Of a stretch of 5,313 nt of DNA, positions 1-5,313 are shown one piece after another. Source of the DNA: Bacteroidales bacterium UBA3856 (GTDB lineage: Bacteria > Bacteroidota > Bacteroidia > Bacteroidales > UBA932); NCBI GenBank assembly GCA_002392525.1, contig DGHE01000006.1, forward strand, positions 974-6,286, given 5' to 3'. Within the stretch, counting starts at the first letter, position 1, and every line of letters begins with the position of its first letter. A program made the position numbers and the translations under genes. Under the pieces are notes generated by a model that searched no databases, was not told where the DNA came from, and saw only the letters and a program-made list of their open reading frames with translations.

Positions 1-500
1 GCGGCGATGAGGATTTCCGTAGCCTGGCCCTGGGCGCCACCCAGCGGCTGATGAATGAGCACACGGGAGTGCGGAAGCACGCTGCGCTTGCCCTTCTCAC
101 CGGCGCAAAGCAGCACGGCACCCATGGAGGCAGCCATACCCGTGCACACGGTGGCAACATCGGGCTGCACCAACTGCATGGTGTCGTAAATACCCAGACC
201 GCTGGTCACCTGACCACCGGGAGTGTTCAGGTACATGGTAATGTCTGCATTGGAGTCGTTGGAAGCCAGGAACAACAGCTGAGCCTGGATAATGTTGGCC
301 ACATCGTCGTCGATGGGAACGCCCAGGAAGATGATGCGATCCATCATGAGGCGGCTGAACACGTCCATCTGGGCCACGTTCAGCTTGCGTTCCTCGGTGA
401 TGGTGGGATTGATGTATCCGTCCAGGACGGACGTATAACGAGAGAGGGTCATCGAACTGATGCCCCTCGCTCTAACTGCATATTTTTCAAATTCTGTCAT
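1..500 (-). CDS. clpP: ATP-dependent Clp protease proteolytic subunit ClpP, partial (C-terminus beyond the window)
   Basis: Serine peptidase (family S14) that forms the barrel-shaped proteolytic core degrading substrates fed to it by an AAA+ unfoldase such as ClpX in the cytoplasm. The first 166 codons are present, starting from ATG at 500-498. Seen directly: the INxPGG-like segment [11 protein letters not shown] at residues 91-101; the nucleophile motif GMAASM with catalytic Ser125; and [16 protein letters not shown] with catalytic His150. The Ser-His distance of 25 residues is that of known ClpPs. The catalytic Asp, expected near residue 199, is cut off by the window edge. About 40 residues precede the conserved core ([22 protein letters not shown]), longer than in E. 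coli and typical of Bacteroidota ClpP; part may be a propeptide. Met17 is an alternative start, but the first ATG fits the tight spacing behind tig better. The start lies 6 bases after the tig stop, so the two genes are very probably co-transcribed. No separate clpP promoter was recognised. The gene expected next, outside the window, is clpX. Confidence 0.97.
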   Translation of the reverse strand, partial: MTEFEKYAVRARGISSMTLSRYTSVLDGYINPTITEERKLNVAQMDVFSRLMMDRIIFLGVPIDDDVANIIQAQLLFLASNDSNADITMYLNTPGGQVTSGLGIYDTMQLVQPDVATVCTGMAASMGAVLLCAGEKGKRSVLPHSRVLIHQPLGGAQGQATEILIA

Positions 501-506
501 ACAACT

Positions 507-1823
507 CTACTGAAGCTCCTGGAACTTCTCCATGGAGATCTTTTTATTGGTGAGGGTAACCTCCTCGCGAACCTTGGCGATGGCGATGTTATCCTCGCAC
601 TGCTCCTCCAGACGGCGATACTGGTTCTGGTCCTGGAGCATGTTCTCGGCCGAGGAATCGATGAGATTCTGGGGAACACCGGCCATGCCGTACATGGCAT
701 ACTGGTAAGCCACGAAGGACTTGGCGGCGGCCAGGATGTCCTCATGGGAAACCTTGAGGCCGAACTTCTGCATGATATAGCCGCGAACCAGCTGCCACTT
801 GAAGTCCTCGATGAAGGCAGGGAATTCCTTCTCTACCTGCTCGGCGGTGAACTTGCCTTCGTTGGCATATACCAGCCAGCGCTTGAGGAAAGCCTCGGGC
901 AGGGTAAGGGCAGCCTTCTCCACGAAGTACTTGCGGACATCGGCCCCGAAACGATAGTTGGCATCCTGCTCATGGGAAGCCTTTATGCGCTCGGTCACCT
1001 TCTCCTCGAACTGCTCGGGAGTGGTTACCTTGCCCTCGCCGAAGATCTTGTCGTAGGTCTCCTGGTTTTCCTCGGCGGCCACGAAAGTCTTGACGTTCAC
1101 CACGGTGAAGGTGAACACGGGATTCAGACCAGCCAGCTGGGACTTCTCCACTTTGAGCATGGCGGCGCGGTCGGTCTCATTGGTGAAGGCGGCGTTCACG
1201 TCCAGCTCGAACTTGTCGCCGGCCTTCTTGCCGATGAAAGCACCGCGGGCGTCCTCGGCCACCTGAGCGATGCTCACATACACACCCTCGGCCTTGTGGC
1301 CCTCGTTCTCGATATCGGCCACGATGTAGTCATTCTCACCGGCCTTCTTGCCTTCCTGCAGGGAGCCATACTGCTGGAGTAGCTGCTCGCGGGCCTGCTT
1401 TTTCTCGGCGGCGGTGATGTTGATGTCATAATAGACCACCTTGTCTTCCTTGTTTACCTCGAAGGTAAGCTCCGGGGTCTGGGCAATATCGAACTTGAAG
1501 GTGAATTCACTGCCGGCAGTCCAGGACAGCTGAGGCTGGTCCTCGGAGGGCATGGGCTCGCCCACAATACGAATCTTCTCCTTCTTGATGAAGTTGTCCA
1601 GGGATTCTCCCACCAGGGAGTTCACGCTCTCGTACAGGCACTGGTCACCGTACATGCGCTGGATGAGGCTCATGGGAGCCATGCCACGACGGAAGCCCTT
1701 GATGTCTGCCTTGCGGCGGTAATCGTTGAGGCGCTTACGAAGCGGCTCTGCATAATCCTCTGCCGCGATCTGGATGGTCAGCTGATAGTTCAGTTCATCA
1801 GCCTTTTTTTTGCTAACTTTCAT
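507..1823 (-). CDS. tig: Trigger factor, ribosome-associated chaperone
   Basis: Complete 438-residue protein, close to the roughly 430-450 residues usual for the family. Trigger factor binds near the ribosomal exit tunnel and shields nascent chains in the cytoplasm. The ribosome-docking signature GFRRGMAP is at residues 43-50, the same place as GFRKGKVP of E. coli. Residues 1-115 form the ribosome-binding domain. Residues about 150-247 occupy the FKBP-type PPIase position: GKKAGDKFELDV (198-209) and FTFTVVNVK (237-245) align with the corresponding E. coli strands, but the FKBP hallmark G-Q-G-x-x-I-P-G-F-E is absent, so isomerase activity is doubtful. Residues about 115-150 and 250-438 form the helical substrate-binding C-terminal domain, including YDKIFGEGKVTTPEQFEEKV (257-276) and LPEAFLKRWL (308-317). 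Such a diverged middle domain is, to my knowledge, usual in Bacteroidota. The ATG at 1823-1821 is supported by the N-terminal alignment and by a promoter about 35 bases upstream. Codons 5-7 contain an uninterrupted run of eight A. It is followed after 6 bases by clpP. Confidence 0.97.
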   Translation of the reverse strand: MKVSKKKADELNYQLTIQIAAEDYAEPLRKRLNDYRRKADIKGFRRGMAPMSLIQRMYGDQCLYESVNSLVGESLDNFIKKEKIRIVGEPMPSEDQPQLSWTAGSEFTFKFDIAQTPELTFEVNKEDKVVYYDINITAAEKKQAREQLLQQYGSLQEGKKAGENDYIVADIENEGHKAEGVYVSIAQVAEDARGAFIGKKAGDKFELDVNAAFTNETDRAAMLKVEKSQLAGLNPVFTFTVVNVKTFVAAEENQETYDKIFGEGKVTTPEQFEEKVTERIKASHEQDANYRFGADVRKYFVEKAALTLPEAFLKRWLVYANEGKFTAEQVEKEFPAFIEDFKWQLVRGYIMQKFGLKVSHEDILAAAKSFVAYQYAMYGMAGVPQNLIDSSAENMLQDQNQYRRLEEQCEDNIAIAKVREEVTLTNKKISMEKFQELQ

Positions 1824-1856
1824 AGTATCTGTTTGTAATTATTGTCAAAAGGGCCG

Positions 1857-1883
1857 CAAAGATACGAAAAATATGCGAGACTA

Positions 1884-1888
<5 letters not shown>
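1857..1888 (-). promoter_or_regulatory. Bacteroidota-type sigma-70 promoter for tig-clpP
   Basis: Read on the minus strand, TATCTTTG at 1864-1857 is a perfect match to the Bacteroidota -7 consensus TAnnTTTG. GTTG at 1888-1885 matches three of four bases of the -33 consensus TTTG. The 20-base spacer lies within the usual 19-21. Transcription would start near 1850, leaving a leader of about 25-30 bases before the tig ATG. That leader is AT-rich near the start codon (ACAATAATTACAAACAG) and carries no Shine-Dalgarno sequence, as is common in this phylum. The -33 box spans the last sense codon and the TGA of the upstream HD gene. I see no terminator hairpin in the 60-base gap, so readthrough from gyrB and the HD gene could add to tig expression. 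Confidence 0.8.

Positions 1889-5313
<3,425 letters not shown>

Noticed and set aside
51..1382. A 443-codon open frame on the plus strand opposite clpP and tig
   Set aside because: It lies entirely antisense to two clearly identified genes, its translation is a low-complexity His/Gly/Leu-rich string with no recognisable domain, and it crosses the tig-clpP junction. It reflects codon bias on the other strand.

Overview
The window holds four genes, all read on the minus strand, in the order (5' to 3' of transcription) gyrB, a 7TM-HD phosphodiesterase, tig, clpP. Both end genes are cut by the window edge: gyrB lacks its N-terminal part (right edge) and clpP its C-terminal part (left edge). Coding density is nearly complete. 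The only gaps are 60 bases between the HD gene and tig and 6 bases between tig and clpP. I see no RNA genes, mobile elements, CRISPR arrays, recombination sites or foreign-looking islands.

The sequence suggests a member of the Bacteroidota, probably Bacteroidales, with a rather GC-rich genome. The reasons are a Bacteroidota-type promoter (GTTG, 20 bp, TATCTTTG) in front of tig, no convincing Shine-Dalgarno sequences, a Bacteroidota-type trigger factor with an eroded FKBP domain, a ClpP whose N-terminal region resembles Bacteroidales ClpP, and a GyrB without the long insertion found in the enterobacterial enzyme. I cannot name a genus.

Layout from right to left. At 5313-3910 is gyrB: end of the ATPase/transducer region, TOPRIM domain and C-terminal GyrB domain. 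At 3917-1884 is a membrane protein with an extracytoplasmic 7TMR-HDED region, seven transmembrane helices and a cytoplasmic HD phosphohydrolase domain, the architecture of the PgpH c-di-AMP phosphodiesterases. Its probable start overlaps the gyrB stop by 8 bases, which suggests translational coupling. At 1887-1857 is a promoter whose -33 box lies across the stop codon of the HD gene and which drives tig. At 1823-507 is trigger factor, followed 6 bases later by clpP (500 to beyond the left edge). tig-clpP is a conserved pair, usually followed by clpX, that couples nascent-chain folding with proteolysis.

This is an ordinary core-genome segment. I do not find a previously undescribed system in it. 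The points that deserve a look are the multiple start codons of the HD gene inside the gyrB 3' end, the promoter overlapping the HD stop codon, a slippery A8 run at codons 5-7 of tig, and the link of a putative second-messenger phosphodiesterase to gyrB and tig.
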